The notes beneath the pieces are model-generated. The model saw only the letters and a list, made by a program, of their open reading frames with translations. It did not search any database and was not told where the DNA came from. This document shows, piece after piece, positions 10,903 to 25,480 of a stretch of 64,000 nucleotides of DNA (positions are counted from its first letter, which is position 1; every line of letters starts with the position of its first letter). The stretch is taken from contig NW_025408671.1 of the NCBI RefSeq assembly GCF_020360975.1, positions 1,364,001-1,428,000 on the forward strand, written 5' to 3'. The position numbers and the translations under genes were made by a program. The DNA is from Hirsutella rhossiliensis. Taxonomy: Eukaryota > Ascomycota > Sordariomycetes > Hypocreales > Ophiocordycipitaceae.

Positions 10903-13727
10903 AGCTTTAGTATTACTAGCTAAACCTTTAATTAAGTTACTATTATACTTTATAGAAATCCGCTTTTATTTTCGACTAAATAATATACTTTTAAGCTAAT
11001 AGTATTCTTTTATAGCTAAATTTAACTTCCTTATTATTTAAACTAAATATAGTAGTAGCTCTAGCTTTTTATTTAATAGCCTTTTAAGAGAGTATAGCTT
11101 TAGCTTTTAAAAAGATATCTTTAGTTATAAAGCTTTTAAGACTATTAGGATTTACTAAGTCTTTTTAATATAACTAAATTTAAGCTTAAATATTACTATT
11201 AATATAATATATATAAAGTTACTATTATATTAAAGGGAAAATATAAAGAAAAGCGTTTTTAAGTATAGCTTCTTTATTTATAATAACTATAAAGGGCTTT
11301 AGTACTCTTACTTATATATAAAGAGCGTTAAGGGACTTATAAAGCTATTAATATCCCTTGTTTTATTTTATATTAATAAGGCTAAAAGTAAAGTTATTTA
11401 AAGACTTTTAGTTAATAACTTTAGTAACCTAAAAAAAAGAGCTTAAGGTAGTTAGTTTTATATATATTATTAATACTAAGAGCTATAAGGAAGCGTTTTT
11501 ATATCTTTTAATACTATAAGTAAGTTTATAATATACCTTAAATCTTATATTTATTATATAGGTTATATTTAACGTAATAAGGAAGATTACTTACTTAAAG
11601 ATACCTTTAAAAAGCTAATATTACTATCTTACTTTTAAGAGCTTTAAAATAAAGCTTTTAGTAGTTATTATAAATATCTTAAAGGTAGAAGAAAGCTAAA
11701 GAAAGCTTAGCTTTATAAAGGATACTTAATCTCTCTTAAGCTAAAAAAGCTTTATATTTTAAGAGGTTCTACTTAAGAGCTTACTATATAATAGTTTACT
11801 AATAATAAATACTATTATAAAGTAAGTAAAGGTATATATATAAGTACTATTTATAGAATAATATTAATAAGCTATATAAAGCTCTTTTATATATAGCTAG
11901 CCTATATATATATATATATAGGATCCGGCCCTTTATATATAGCTATATAGCTTAAGCTATAGCTTAAGCTTATAACTTATAATAGTTAAAGACTTTTATA
12001 TAATACTTTCTTTTTAATATAGTATAGCGCTTACTTATTAATAGCTTTTATATAATTAAGCTTTAAGCCCTTTATACTACTAGCTTTACCTTACTCTCTT
12101 TTATTAATTATACTAGACCTACTAGCTTTATTATCCTTATACTTATTAACTTAGGTAGCTAGCACTTAATATTATAATTATTAGCTAGCTACCTACTTAA
12201 ATAAAAGGGTACTTTATTATACGCGCCCTTAAGTAGCTAATAGCTAGCCTAGATATATATAAGCCTTAAGTTACCTATCCCCTTAGCCTTAAGTAGCCTC
12301 CTTTACTAAGGGGTATATAAAATAGTATCCTTTTTTTTCCCTTCCTTTTTCTTTTCTTTAACTATAGTAATAGTAGTAATAAGTAAGTTTTACTTTATTT
12401 AAAGTATTAGTTTACTCCTAGCAATATAGGCCGCCTTATTAATAAGTACTTATAATAGTAGCTATAGTAGTAATAATAGCTTTAATAATAATAATAACTT
12501 TAATTAATAAGTTCTTTACTTTAAAAAGTAAAAGGCTACGTTTTATTATACTAACTTCTATAATAAATATACCTACCTTCTCCTCCCTTACTTCTTCTTA
12601 CTTAAAGCGTATAGAGTTATTTATCGATATTATATTAGCTATAGCTAACGATAACTCCGCTACTACCGCCGCTCTTACCTATGCTCTTACTACCGCGCTT
12701 ACCGCCGCCGCTACTACTTTTATTACCCTAGCTACCTTTATATTACCTTTTAAGGTAATAACGCTATCCCTACTACTACTTATAACCCCTAGCTACTTAG
12801 CCCTTGCTTTTATCTCCGCTACCTTTATAAGTCTATAGTTAAGTAAGTATAATAAACGTTTCCTACTAACCTCTTAAAGTATAAGGGCTAAGTATAGGCT
12901 AGAGCCGCTCGTATAGCCCTTTATATATAGTATATATTATAGGAGCTCCCTTATACTAACTAAGTTAAGCGCCGCTATAGCGGTAGCTATTACTAGTATT
13001 ATAAGAAGGTATAAGCAATAAGCGTAGAATCGGGTAATCGATAACGGAAGCGGAAAGATCGGTCGAAGGAGTATAGGGTAGGATTTCGTCCGGAATTTAT
13101 AACGAGTATATAAGGGGCTAAATAATATATTAAAAGAATAGCGTTGTAAAAGATATATACGAACTTGCTTATTCTATCTACTACTCCCAGGGAAATCCTT
13201 CGTCTTTTATAGACCATTGCTCGCCTACTAGTAGACTAATTAGTTAGCTTTCTAGTATATTCTATAGTGCTTAAAAAGCTCTATCTATAGTATATCTTCC
13301 TAACTTAGTAGGTGGTCTAATTATAGCGTGATGGTTAACGTAAGACTATGGGTTCTAATATAAGTAGTGGATTTAACTAGAATGTTCTATGCCCTACCTA
13401 TTCTCGTATCGCGGATATCTTCGGAACCGCTAGGCCAAAATAGGCAATAGGGTATCCGTCCTGCTCGTAATTGACTTATGCATTTTATGCATATTTTTGT
13501 TTATAAGGATAGACTTATCCTGACCCGCCTTTCCTAGAGGAAGGTATAGATGTCTAGTAGAGGTCTTTGTCTTTTAAGGGTTATTCCCTTAGACTATATT
13601 ATAGAGCCTCTTTTTACTAGCTTATTCTATAAAGCCTCCCTATGCCTATTATTTCTTTATAATAGTAAAATAGGAATATAAGGGTATATTCTTATAAGTA
13701 TATATATACTAGCCGCGCTTTTAGGGC
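10903..13727. other. Unassigned RIPed DNA with weak coding relics
   Basis: About 10,940-11,780 on the plus strand looks like a mutated coding frame (many TAG/TAA, otherwise protein-like) of no recognised family. About 12,580-13,020 reads as an Ala/Thr/Leu-rich frame. A 22-bp palindrome CCTATA...TATAGG lies at 11,901-11,922. A perfect 12-bp inverted repeat, TAGGTAGCTAGC and GCTAGCTACCTA, lies at 12,152-12,163 and 12,184-12,195 around a 20-base spacer. No element ends can be assigned. Confidence 0.4.
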
Positions 13728-14305
13728 TCTAAAGGTATATAAGTAAAAGCGGAATTTTAGGACATTAAGGAATTATATAAGACTATATAATAAAGGGGAA
13801 GAAGAAGTATAAGGTAGGATTTTCAACGGAATTTATTAGTAGTATATTAGTATATAGAATAAGTATTAAAGTATTAAAGTTAATAATTATCTCTTTATTT
13901 ACTAGCGGATATATTATCTTATATAGATAATTATAGCTAAACGGAAGAACCTTTTAGGACTAGATTTAGGCTACTATATAGCCCTAAGACTAAGAAATTC
14001 CGTAATACCTTAAGTAAATTTAGAAGTATCTTAGTTCTATTAATATTCGTATTTAAAGGAGGTTAGTCGTGCTAGTATTCTTAAGAGGTCTTAGCTAGCA
14101 TTCTAAGCTAGCTCTATTCCTTCGATTCCCGATTATACGATAACTAGCAACCTATTTAATATATAGTAATATATAAAATAACGAGCGATTCTTACTCTAT
14201 AGGATAGGATTTTATCTATAATTAATATACTACTTATTAGCTTATATAATTAGGAGAGTATATTATAGCTACTTTATTTATAATATAAAAACACCGTTCC
14301 TTATA
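13728..14305 (+). repeat. Dispersed repeat R1, copy A (578 bp)
   Basis: It starts TCTAAAGGTATATAAG and ends ACACCGTTCCTTATA. Two other full-length copies (31,070-37,932, interrupted, and 50,204-50,771) share both ends, and a 166-bp partial copy lies at 30,066-30,231 on the minus strand. It has no coding capacity. It could be a solo LTR or a non-autonomous element. No target-site duplication was found. Confidence 0.65.
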
Positions 14306-15950
14306 AAAGCGGCGCCTCTTATCTTACTTACTATAGCGTTAGCTTAAAAGGCTAGGATATATAGGTAAGCTTAAGGGGCTACTAAGAAGTGCTTTACTAC
14401 TACTATAGCCGCCTATTATAACCTCCGCGCTTTAAAGCGCTAAGAGCTTATCCTTAAGTAAGTATATTTCCCTTTACTCTTTTATTTTTACTATTAACTC
14501 CCTTAGTACTAAGGATACTACCTTTATCGCTTTATCGGCGGTCCTTTTAGCCGTGCTTACCGCCGCTACTACTATTACCCTTACTATTACTACTAAAGCT
14601 AGCCGCCGCCCCTTTACCCTTAGAGCCGCCGCTACTACTAACTAGCTTATAAGCTTAAAAAGCTAACTTAGCGCCTTAAAGAGCGCTATTACTACTATTA
14701 AAGAGGAGGCTAATAAGGATAAAAATAATAAAGATAATAGTAAAGATAAGGGTAATAATAATAAAAAATAAGCTTAAGTAGTTTAAGGGCTTTACTTTAA
14801 AATAAACGCTATTTTTATCTTTACTTATACTATTACGCTTATATTACTATAACTACCTACTTTACTTTACTTACTTTATAGTTCTAGCTTAAGCTATTAT
14901 TAATAGTCTATTAGTTTATTATTTTTATTTATTAGCTTATATAAGGCCTTAAACTTATTAAGAGCTATAGCGTTTATAAACTTATATATAGGTTCTTATA
15001 TAAAGTTAAGGTAACTGTATTACTTAACGAGAACCTCTTAGTACTTCCCTTAGCTTACCTTCTTTTAATATATAGCCTATATCTCTTAAACCTTAAATTT
15101 ATTATCCCCTTTTACTTTAATTATAGGTAGTTAAGCGTCCGCTACTTCTTATTTAAGTAATAGGTTAAAAGAGGCTTAGTAAAGAAGGTTAATATTAATC
15201 TTATTATAGACCTTTATTAAGAGACTATTAAGCTTAACTACTTATAGGCTAATAACCCTTTATACTATAAACTTTATATATAGCTAGTTTAGCTTTTTCT
15301 TTAGCTATACTAACCTATAATTATAAAGGTTAAGCTATACCTTATCTCTTACTATAAACCTATTTATTAAAGCCTTAGTTTTATTAGTATACTACTTTTA
15401 ATCTTATACTATAGTAGCTATTATAGATTAGTAGTATTTTATAGTTTCTTATAGCTTTATATAAACGTAAAAGTATAGCTCTTTAATAATCTATTACTAT
15501 ACTACTCCGCTACTATATTAATAATAAATAGGATTAAAGAGGGCGGCTTAAAGCTATATATTATAAAGAAAGAAAGTAATCTTAATAAAGGTTTAAAGTT
15601 TACTATTTAATATAAGCTAGGTAGTAGGGAGCTACTAGTCTTAGTTTATTTAATTATAAGCTATAACTACCTATAAGTATACCTATACCTTTTAATTAAC
15701 CTTCTTAGATTTATTATAACTATAGTTAGTAGGCTATAGGAGAGCTAGCGATATTTATATAATAAGGTAGCTTAGAATAATAGTTAGGATAAAAGGTTAC
15801 TTAGGACTAGCTTACTTAAAGTATATATAAGCTAAGTAAGCCTTATATAGATAGATTACTACTTAGGAGTATAGCTTACTTATAAGCTATAGTAAGCTAT
15901 AAAAGGGATTACGGCTAGATTTATAATCTATAGATAGTCTCTATAAGTAT
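14306..15950. other. Unassigned RIPed DNA; Ala/Lys-rich and minus-strand coding relics
   Basis: About 14,540-14,770 on the plus strand reads as an Ala/Thr then Lys/Asn/Asp-rich low-complexity frame. About 14,830-15,780 on the minus strand reads as a protein-like frame with RIP-type stops, possibly gag-like. Neither is identified. Short inverted repeats around AGTAAGC/GCTTACT lie at about 15,810-15,905. Confidence 0.35.
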
Positions 15951-17370
15951 AGATAGCTACCTACTTTTACTCCTTTAGATAGATAGTTCTCTAGCTTTTA
16001 ATATAGATCTTTATTACGATTCTATCTTTAATTCTAATTACCTAGTTATAGTCTACGGTCTACGACCTCTAACTTATTACTAACGTAATATATATATTAT
16101 TACTTAGACCACGCCCTATTATATCTACTAATATAGACCCCTTAATAGGTTTATCCTTTAGGAATAATACCGGTCGTTATACTTTTATACTTATAAAACT
16201 TAGATAATAACTTAAAAAGGAATAATAAAGTATTAATAATATAAGCTTTAAAGAATAAGAAATAGTTAGAGAAACGGAAGATAAGAACGAACTTATATTA
16301 CTACCCTTACTATTAAGGGAAAATACTATAATAGGAGAATACGCTTTATACTTTAAAGAATTTAAAGAAATACTTAAATTTAAAATATAGTAAGTACCTT
16401 AAATTCTTATAGAAAACTAATAAGCTATACTAATTTAATATTAACTAATACTATATAAAAGAGACTATATTATAGCTATTACTATAGTCGATACCTTTAT
16501 AGCTTTATAATAAGAATAGTAACTATAAAAAGAATTTAAAGATAATCTATAAATACTACTTACTTATAAGTACTATAAGTATATTTTCTAAATATTATAC
16601 GTTTACTTAGATTATATAATATACTTTTAAATAAAGGTACTATATAATAGTTTCTTTTTTAAGTTTAAGAGATAAGTACTTTTAAAACCCTACCTAAGTA
16701 TAAAACTAAACTATTAAAAAATTAATTAATGCTACTTAAATAACTAAGTTATATTATTAGAACTTAATTATAGTACGCTACTTAAATACTATAATAATTA
16801 TAGTTTATTAATAAGATATCTTTTAAGGATATATAAAATCTATAAATACGCTTAAATAAAGGAATACTACTTACTTTAAAGTATCTAAACTATTAATCTT
16901 TTAAAGACTTATATAACGAATTAAATATAATAAAGAAGATTATAATAAATATATATACTTAAACTATAGAGTTTATAAATATAAAAAGGTATAAGTATAG
17001 TATAAATAGTATAATAGTATACTAAAATATTATTAGTAATATATATAAAGGCTATAAGCTATATTTAACTAAGGAAATATTAATATAGAAATAGTATATA
17101 AGAAATAAAAAGATATAAAATAAAAACTTAACCTTTAGTATAAAAATAAAAATAATTATAAAGTATAGTATATAATTAACTATAAAGTAATATAATATAA
17201 ATAATATAGCGTTAAGAAATAAAAAATGTTTAATTAGCTATAAGAAATTAATCTCTTAAGCCTTAATATAATACTATATAATAAAAATATAAAGGAGCGA
17301 TGTTAATAATAAATTAAAGAAGAATACCTAAATAAAATAAATAAGAACTAAGTAAAGAATAAGGTATACT

Positions 17371-17847
17371 TCTTACGAAGAGAGATATAAGAAGTATATA
17401 AAAAATATATAAAGGTAAAATTAAAAGTAAGGGGTTAGATAAGTAGGGTAGAGATATATAATTCTTATAAGGGTAGTAATTATAGTAAGAGAGTAATTAT
17501 TTTATTACCTTAATTATCCTTCTTTCCTTTATCTAATACTCTTTTCTATACCTATCTAATATCTTAATTAATAAAGAAGATCCTACTTAAAGAAGCTACT
17601 AATATCCTTTTAACTACTAAGCTTTTTACTAGTTTTTCTCTTCCTTTCTAGCCGTTACTAGTATATCTATCTTATCTCTTACTACCTCTATAAGAAGCTA
17701 TTACTATTTTTACTTCCCTTTTTACCCTTACCTTTTTCTCTATACCTCCTTTTAGCTCCTTCTTTAAAACCTATTTTTTAGCTTCCTAGGTCCCTTATAC
17801 TAAGGGATATCTCTAAGAACTATAAAATTAAGCTATACTTTATAATA
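17371..17847 (-). repeat. Solo Copia-I LTR in G1 (477 bp)
   Basis: It is a minus-strand Copia-I LTR, starting TCTTACGAAG and ending ACTTTATAATA in plus orientation. It is flanked by ATACT at 17,366-17,370 and 17,848-17,852. The empty site is visible in the second G1 copy near 51,790, where GGTACGCTATCTATA (read on the minus strand) runs through without it. A solo LTR arises when two LTRs of one copy recombine. Confidence 0.85.
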
Positions 17848-19619
17848 ATACTATCTATAAAAGGGCTATAAAGTAGTATAATATTATAAGATCTAAGGAA
17901 CCTATATATAGTAATAGTAAGCTATAGTAACTAAATAATATTAAATATTTAACTTATAGGATATTATATATATATACTTTTAAACTATAGTATAATAAGT
18001 AATTATATTTTACTTAAAGTTATTAATTATTACTAACTTATATAAAGATATAAGAAATATTTATATAAACTTATAAATATTAAAGGAGAGGCCTTTAACT
18101 ATAATAATAGAACTCTTAATTTAGAGATTAATTACCTTAATATTAATATTTAGGGCTATAATAAATAAGTTAACTTTAATATTATAAATATTAAAGAATA
18201 TAACTTTATATTAAGGCTTCTATAGTTATAAGAGAGTAACCTATTAATTTACTAGAAAACTAGCTAGCTATATTAAAATAAAGATATAAGTTTTTAAGAC
18301 TAATAGATTTTAAAAGAAAGTAATATTTTATAATAATTTAGCTATTATAGAAGATAAAAAGAATAACTATTTAAGTAAATTATTATAAGCTTTAGTAATA
18401 TAAACGAAAATAATAAGCGAACTAGTAAATATAGTAAAATCGATTAATAAGACCTATATACTAATTAATATAGCTATATAACCTAGTATTTAATATAAAT
18501 AAAATAAAGGATATAATATAAAGATCTAAAGAGTTATTACTACTTTAAGGAAAGACCTTAAATAAATTAATAAAGAGCTTAAGTTAAGAGAAACTAGCTT
18601 TTAAAAGAAAGAATAAAGCCTATAAGATAAAATAAAGAGTATCTTCTAAGAATACTAGAAATATAATAAACTCCTTAAGAAAGAACTTAAGATAGGGTTA
18701 CTTAAATATTACTAATAGGACTATAAAATTTATCTTAAGGATAAAATAACGCCGACGTTTTATAAGATTTATAACTTAAACGAAAAGTAACTATAAACGC
18801 TATATAACTACCTTAATAAGAATCTATAAAAGAGTTATATATAAATATTAATATTTAAAGTAAGCTACTTAGTTATATTTATTTTTAAAAAAAAATAGTA
18901 AGCTATAATTAATTATTAACTATAGATACTTAAACGATATTATAATAAAAGACTAAATATAATTACTACTTATATCGGAACTATAAGATTAACTATATAG
19001 TAGAGATTAGTTTATAGCCTTTAATCTTAAAGGCGCTTATAACTTAATATATATAAAAAAGGGATATAAATAAATAATAGCCTTTAAAACGAAATTTAGA
19101 CTATTTAAATATCTATTAATACTATTAAGACTTATAAATATACTAGCTACCTTTTAATAAATAATTAATAATATCCTATATAAATACTTAGATATCTTTA
19201 TAGTAGTATACTTAAATAATACCTTAATCTTCTTAAATATATTAAAAGAATATAAGGAATATATCTATAAAGTACTTTATATACTTTAAAATATAAAGTT
19301 ATTAGTTAAGCTAAAGAAAAGTAAGTTTTATATATAAGAAGTAAACTTCCTTAAATATATAATCTTACTAAGAGAGATATAAATATAATAAGATAAGATT
19401 AACTTAGTTAAAGAATAGCTAATGCTAAAGAATATTAAAGATCTATAAAGTTTCCTAGGATTTATAAATTACTACTAACGATTTATAAAGGACTTTAGAA
19501 AGATTATATTACTATTATAAAACTTAATAAAAAAGGGGAAAAAGTTTATATAGGATAATAAAGCTAATAAAGCTTTCGAATATATTAAGACTATAATTAT
19601 ATAAGAACTAGTCTTAACT

Positions 19620-20104
19620 TATCGCGAAGTATAGCTTAATTTTATAGTTCTTAGAGATATCCTTTAATAAGAGGGACTAAGGAAGCTAAAAATACCTAGT
19701 ATAAAAAAAGGAAGAAGTAGCTAAAAAGAGGTATAAAAAGGAGGGTAGGGGTATAAAGGGAAGTAAAAGTAGCGAGAGCTTCTTATAGAGGTAGTAAGAG
19801 ATAAGACGGATATATTAGTAATAGCTAGAAAAGAAGGGAAAACCTAGTAAAAAGCTTAGTAGTTAAAAGGATACTAGTAGCTTTTTTAAGTAAGATCTTC
19901 TTTATAAATTAAGATACTAAATAAGTATAAAAAAAGGTATTAAATAAAAGAAAGAAAGATAATTAAGGTAATATAATAATTACTCCCTTACTTTTATTAC
20001 TACCCTTATAAGAATTAAATCTCTTTAACCTACCTATCTAACCCCTTACTTTTAATTTTACCTTTATATATTTTTATATACTTTTTATATCTCTCTTTAT
20101 AAGA
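19620..20104 (+). repeat. 5' LTR of Copia-I copy 2
   Basis: It begins TATCGCGAAGTATAGC (RIPed TG start) and ends TCTTTATAAGA, followed at once by the primer-binding site GTTATAAGC. It is preceded by the target-site copy TAACT. Confidence 0.85.
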
Positions 20105-23100
20105 GTTATAAGCTTAGGAGGAATAGTATTCCTATACCTTCTAGCTACTATAAAAGGCACCTTTCTTATATCCCTTATAGCTCCCTTTTACCCCTCTTAC
20201 TAAAAAAGCCGACTTTTAACCGACTTTTCTACCCCCCCTTTTATAACGATATCGAAAAACGACTCCTTTACTATCCCTACGGTCTATAGGACGATTCTTA
20301 TAGAGCCCTAAGATTAAGATAAGTAGGTAAAGGAGCTACGGGCTCGTATAAATAGAACTATCTATAATTTAGTCTTCTTTAATAAGTAGGACCCTCTTAA
20401 GCCCCCTCTTTATCCTAAGGTAACGGAATTTATAAAGGGAGCTTCTCTCTTCTTTAAGCTAACCTCTATATAATAAAGAGCTTTTTCTACTACCTTAGGT
20501 AACTATAAGAGTTACTATAAGGAATACCTTTATAAGATAAAGCTACTAACTACTATATATATAGCGATAATAGAATCCGTTAGTACTATAAAGCTAATCT
20601 CTCTTTAAAAAAAAGAGACTCTTAGGTAGTAGCTTTTAAAGCTTAAGACCTTAATAGCTCCCTTAAGGGGCTATATAACTAACCGTATTAAGAAGACCTA
20701 TATAGCCTACCTAGAAGCCTTTTCTACTAGGAACTTACTAGCTTCTTTATAGCTAGCTAAGTAAGAAGAAATCCTTAAGGAAGCTAACTAATACTTCCTA
20801 ATAAAAGCTCTTTCTAGCTAGTAGCTATAGGATATATCTCTATTAATAAAGCTTATTAGTAACGGTTACTTAACTATCTTTTAAGAAGCTAGCTAGGAAC
20901 TAAATAAAGAGGCTATTAAAGTATAATAGTAAGTAGTCTTATTCCTTTATAGCTAGTACTTAACCTAGACGGTTCGACCTACTACCCCTATAGCTGCTAT
21001 AGCCCTTATTACTATAGCCCCCGCTACTACTACTATAGCTCTTACTCCTTTAGCTCCTCCTCCCTTAAGAGTATTAATACTATCTTTAACGGCTGCCTTA
21101 GTCCTAGCCCTAGCTACGCCTACTACTCTAGGCCCGGTCCCGTTAGTTAGACCGGCCTAACTAGTCCCTTAATAAACCTTTTAGTCCGTTAGTTAAAGAA
21201 TTAAGGAACTAGTTAAAATTAAACTTTTTCGTAAAAATTAGTAATAAGGGGTAAAAAGGGGGGGTTTTTAAGTAGACCTTCTAGACTAAGATAAGGATTC
21301 CTTAAAGAAATAATATATAAAGAGGAATCGACCTACCTACTAAGTATATAAAAAGCCCTATTAGCTAGAAGACTACTAGTAGGTCTTTAAGGAAAACTAA
21401 CTTAATAGAGTTAACCTTTTAAAGAGGCTATAAGAAATAGTATAATAGTCTCTTAAGGAGGACCCCTTATTATAAAAGAAGATAGACGAGATTTAGGTTA
21501 CTAAGAAATAGTAACTAATAATATAGCTGCCCTTATTTAAGCCGTAAATTTAAGGAAAAATCGTTAGTATAGTAAATCTAGTATTTATCTTCCTTATAAA
21601 TTAGTAAGACTACTTATTAAGACCTTCTAACTATCCCTTATAGAAATTAACTATCCTTAACTTTAGTACTTCCCTTAATATCTATAATATACTCTTATAA
21701 TTCCGGTCCTTTAAAAAGGTATAAAGGGAATATCTTATTACTAGGGAATTAACTATATAGATAAAGGGATATAAAAGGGTGAATTTTACGATAAAATTAG
21801 CTAATAGGTCTATATAAATTCTTCGACGAAAAAGGGTAGCTTTTTACCCTTGATTTTTAACGAGCTTAATTTCCTTCTACTTTCTTTAAGAGGAAGGATT
21901 CTTCTAGGATATAACGTTAAAGCCTACGAGGCTAGTTTAGAAGAGTTAGACTATTAGGCTTATTAAGGAAAAATTCGGTTAATTTATTCTTAAATTCTAA
22001 CCTATTTATAGGAAGGAACTACTTAAGAAGTTAGTATTCCTTACTAAGAGGAATAGGTCTATTATAAAGGACCCTCTTTTAGTAGCCTAAAGAAACGGTC
22101 TTTTTTAGTATATATAACTTAGTTACCTAGGCCCCCTAGCTTTATATAAGCTAGGCTAATAATAGGGCATATAAATAAGGGGACTAAAGACTATCGAATA
22201 TAAATACTATAGCTAAGGAAAGACTAAGAGACGAATTTCTAAATAAACCCCTTTATAGCTAGACTAGCCGTATAAGGAAATTTAGGTCGATTAGACTAAT
22301 ATCTCTAAGGACTAAGAAAGCTTCGTTAAGGTAATGTTTTTTATAGACGCTTTTTTAAGAATAGTTTTCCCTTATTTCTTATAGACCTATCTAAGTAAGT
22401 ATAATTAGTCTACCTTATAGGACTTTATTAACTAAATAAAATCCTACTTTAGTTATAAGGGAAAAAAGATATAGTTTAACGGAGAGCTATTTATAAAAGA
22501 TATCTTAAATTAGCTATAAAAAAGGGGTATTTTACCCCTCCTATTAGTACTAAATACCTAGGCCTAGAATAAAAGGGCAGAAAGATTAAGGGGTGCTATA
22601 ATAGAAAGGGCCTATATAATAAGACTTATTATAAAGCTTCCCTATAAGCTTTAAAGGAAAGTCGTTAAGACCGCCTATTACTTATAGAACCGGACCTTAA
22701 GGGACCCTAGGGGCCTAAGGGACTATAGGGACCTAGAGACCCTTTTTAAGACCTAAGGAATAGACTAGAAATTTCTCCTCGAGCTCTTTATAAAAAAGAG
22801 GGCCTCGCTAGCCTATATTTATACCTATAGCTATAAGGTATATATAATAACTACTAATATATAGCTAAAAAGGAAAAAGAAAAGAAAGCTTAATCCTAGA
22901 GCCTTTATTAGTTACCTCGTTAGCTATAATTCTATAAATATCTTTTAGATCTAGATTCCCTTTTTATAAAAGGTTATTTTAACTAGGGATATAATCTTTA
23001 ATAAATCTAGCTTCTTTAACGAAAAGAGGGATTAATAGCCCCTCTTACTCTCTTAACGTTAGCTTATTTAAAAGATCTAAATCCCCTTGTCTTAATAGTC

Positions 23101-25480
23101 TTAAGAAGAGGTCCTAGATAAGGAAATAAAGAAAGAAACTAACGTTAAAGTAATAGAAGATAACGCTAACTTTAAAGAGAAAGCTACTAGATTAGATAAT
23201 CTAGATAAAGAAGGAGACTATAAGAAAGCGGTAGAGCTAGAATATGCCTACCTTCCTATGCCTCCTCTTATAAAATAAAAAGAAGATCTAAAAGTAGCTT
23301 TTTTAGTTAGTCTTCTTATCTCGACCTTTAAGGGGGTAGGAAAGGCACCTCTCTTAAAGGATTACTTAGCTGCTTTTTTATCCCTACTTAGAGAAGTAAA
23401 GGAAGGTATAGGGCCTAATATAAAAGAAAACTAACTTCTCCCTTATTTTAATTATTTTTCCGACTTCTATTTAATGCCTATAGAATACGGTTCCTATAAA
23501 GTATTTATAATAGGCTAGCTTTTTAAGCCTCTATTAGTAAGGAAGGTATATAAAAGGGACCTCCTAGACCTACTAGTAAACTAAAAGTAGCTAGAAAGAT
23601 ACCCCTTTAAAGACTAGTTTTTCTAGGCCTAGAAAGACTACCTAGCTTTATATAAGGAGATAGGGTCTTTTAAAGAGGTCCTTAAGGAAAAGGTAAGAGG
23701 AAAATAGGTCCTTAGCTATAAGTAGGTCTTTATCTATAAGACTAATAAATATAGCTTCCTTTAAAAGTATAAGGCCTAGCTAGTTATCTATAGGAATTAA
23801 TAGGAAAAAGGGGATCTACTTACTAAGGCAACTACCTTAGTAGGGATATCTTTTCGGACCCTTATAGCTATATTAATAGAATTCGACCTTAAGCTTAATT
23901 AAATAGATATAGTTAACGCCTTTATTAACTACCCTTTTAAAGAAGAAGAAGTTATCTATATATAACTTCCTCTTAGTTTTTAATAGCTAGGAAAGGTTCT
24001 ATAGCTTAGGAAAGCTCTATATAGACTATAAAGATTACCCCTTCTTTAGTAATAGTATTTAATAGGTTCCCTTAAAGCCTTAGGCTTTAAGAAAGTTCCT
24101 TAGGAACCGTATATAATATAGAAGGGTAAAATCACGGTCTTTTTTTATATTAACGATATTATCTAAGCCTGCCTAAAAGAAGAAAAAGCTATTACTAAGG
24201 AGGCTATATAAGGCCTATAATAAAGTTATAAGATAACTAAGCTAGGGGGGCTAAAGTAGTTCCTAGGGATATAAATCCTTTAAAATAGATCCTAACGGAC
24301 TATCTAGCTTACCTAAGACGCCTATATTAATAAGGTCGCTTATAAATTCCTCCTTAATTCCCTTAATAAGAAGCTTCCCTTTATACTTATATTAAATAAA
24401 GAGCTTTTACTTAATCTATCCTTTTAAGCTAGGGAGTAAGAGAAATACTAATATTAATAAAAGGTAGCCTCCTTACTTTTTTTAGCTATTTCTACTAGAC
24501 TAGATATCTCTTTTACGGTCTTCTAGCTAGCTAGGTATAACTAGAATCTTAGCCCTAAGTATTAAGAAGTAGTAGATAGAGCTATCCTTTATCTCTATTT
24601 AATAAGATTATATAGTCTACGCTTAAGAGGGTAGGAAAGGAAACTAGCTACCGAAATCTTTCTTTATTTAAGCGATTCGTCCTTTACGGATAACTCCTTA
24701 GATAGAAAGAGCTTATAAGAGTATATTATATCCCTTTTTAAAGGAACTATTACTTAGAAAGCTTTAAAGCAAGCTACTATTATAACTTTAAGTATAGAAG
24801 TAAAGTTACTAGCTCTTTTAAAAGCGTTATAAGAAGCGATTTGCCTTAGCCGGCTACCAATATCTTTATAACTATAAATTCTAAGCTTATTAGCTATAGA
24901 ATATAATAATATATAGACTATATAAATTCTTATAGAAAATAGTAAGCTATTAACCTAGCTATAGTATATTAATATCTATTAGTATTAGTTATACTAAGAG
25001 GTTTAAAGGGGACTTATTTCTATCTATTAAGTTCTAATAGTATTAATAAAAGCTAATAGTCTTATAAAGCCCTTATTAAAGTAGAAGCTAGCTATCTTTC
25101 TATAGTAAATTAAGCTAAAAGACGTTTAGGAGAAGCTATCCTTAAAGGCCCGCTTTAAGAGTCTATAAGAGGAGCTAATAGTATATATAAGAAGGTAACG
25201 TTTATAGCTAAAGAAAAAGGAAGAGGTTTTCCCTTTAAAGGGCCCTTTATTTTAATTAGGTTTCTCCCTTTAAAGAAGGTCCCCTTTCTTATAGGACTTT
25301 CCCTTCTTTAGGCCCCTATTCCTTAAGTAGGTCTAAAAGAGCCTAGGGACCTAAAAGGGCCCTTACTTTCCTTAAGTAAAGGGAGAAGTATAGAGCTAAG
25401 AACCTCTTCTATACGCTTACTAGCCTAAAGCTATATTAGCTATACCCTTACTATAAGGGCAGGCTATAGCTAAGGGGGTA

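Noticed and set aside
12152..12195. Perfect 12-bp inverted repeat as DNA-transposon ends
   Set aside because: The spacer is only 20 bases and no duplication or transposase is linked to it; it may just be a hairpin.
12999..13217. Minus-strand open frame of 72 codons
   Set aside because: It lies in RIPed DNA, low complexity, no motif.
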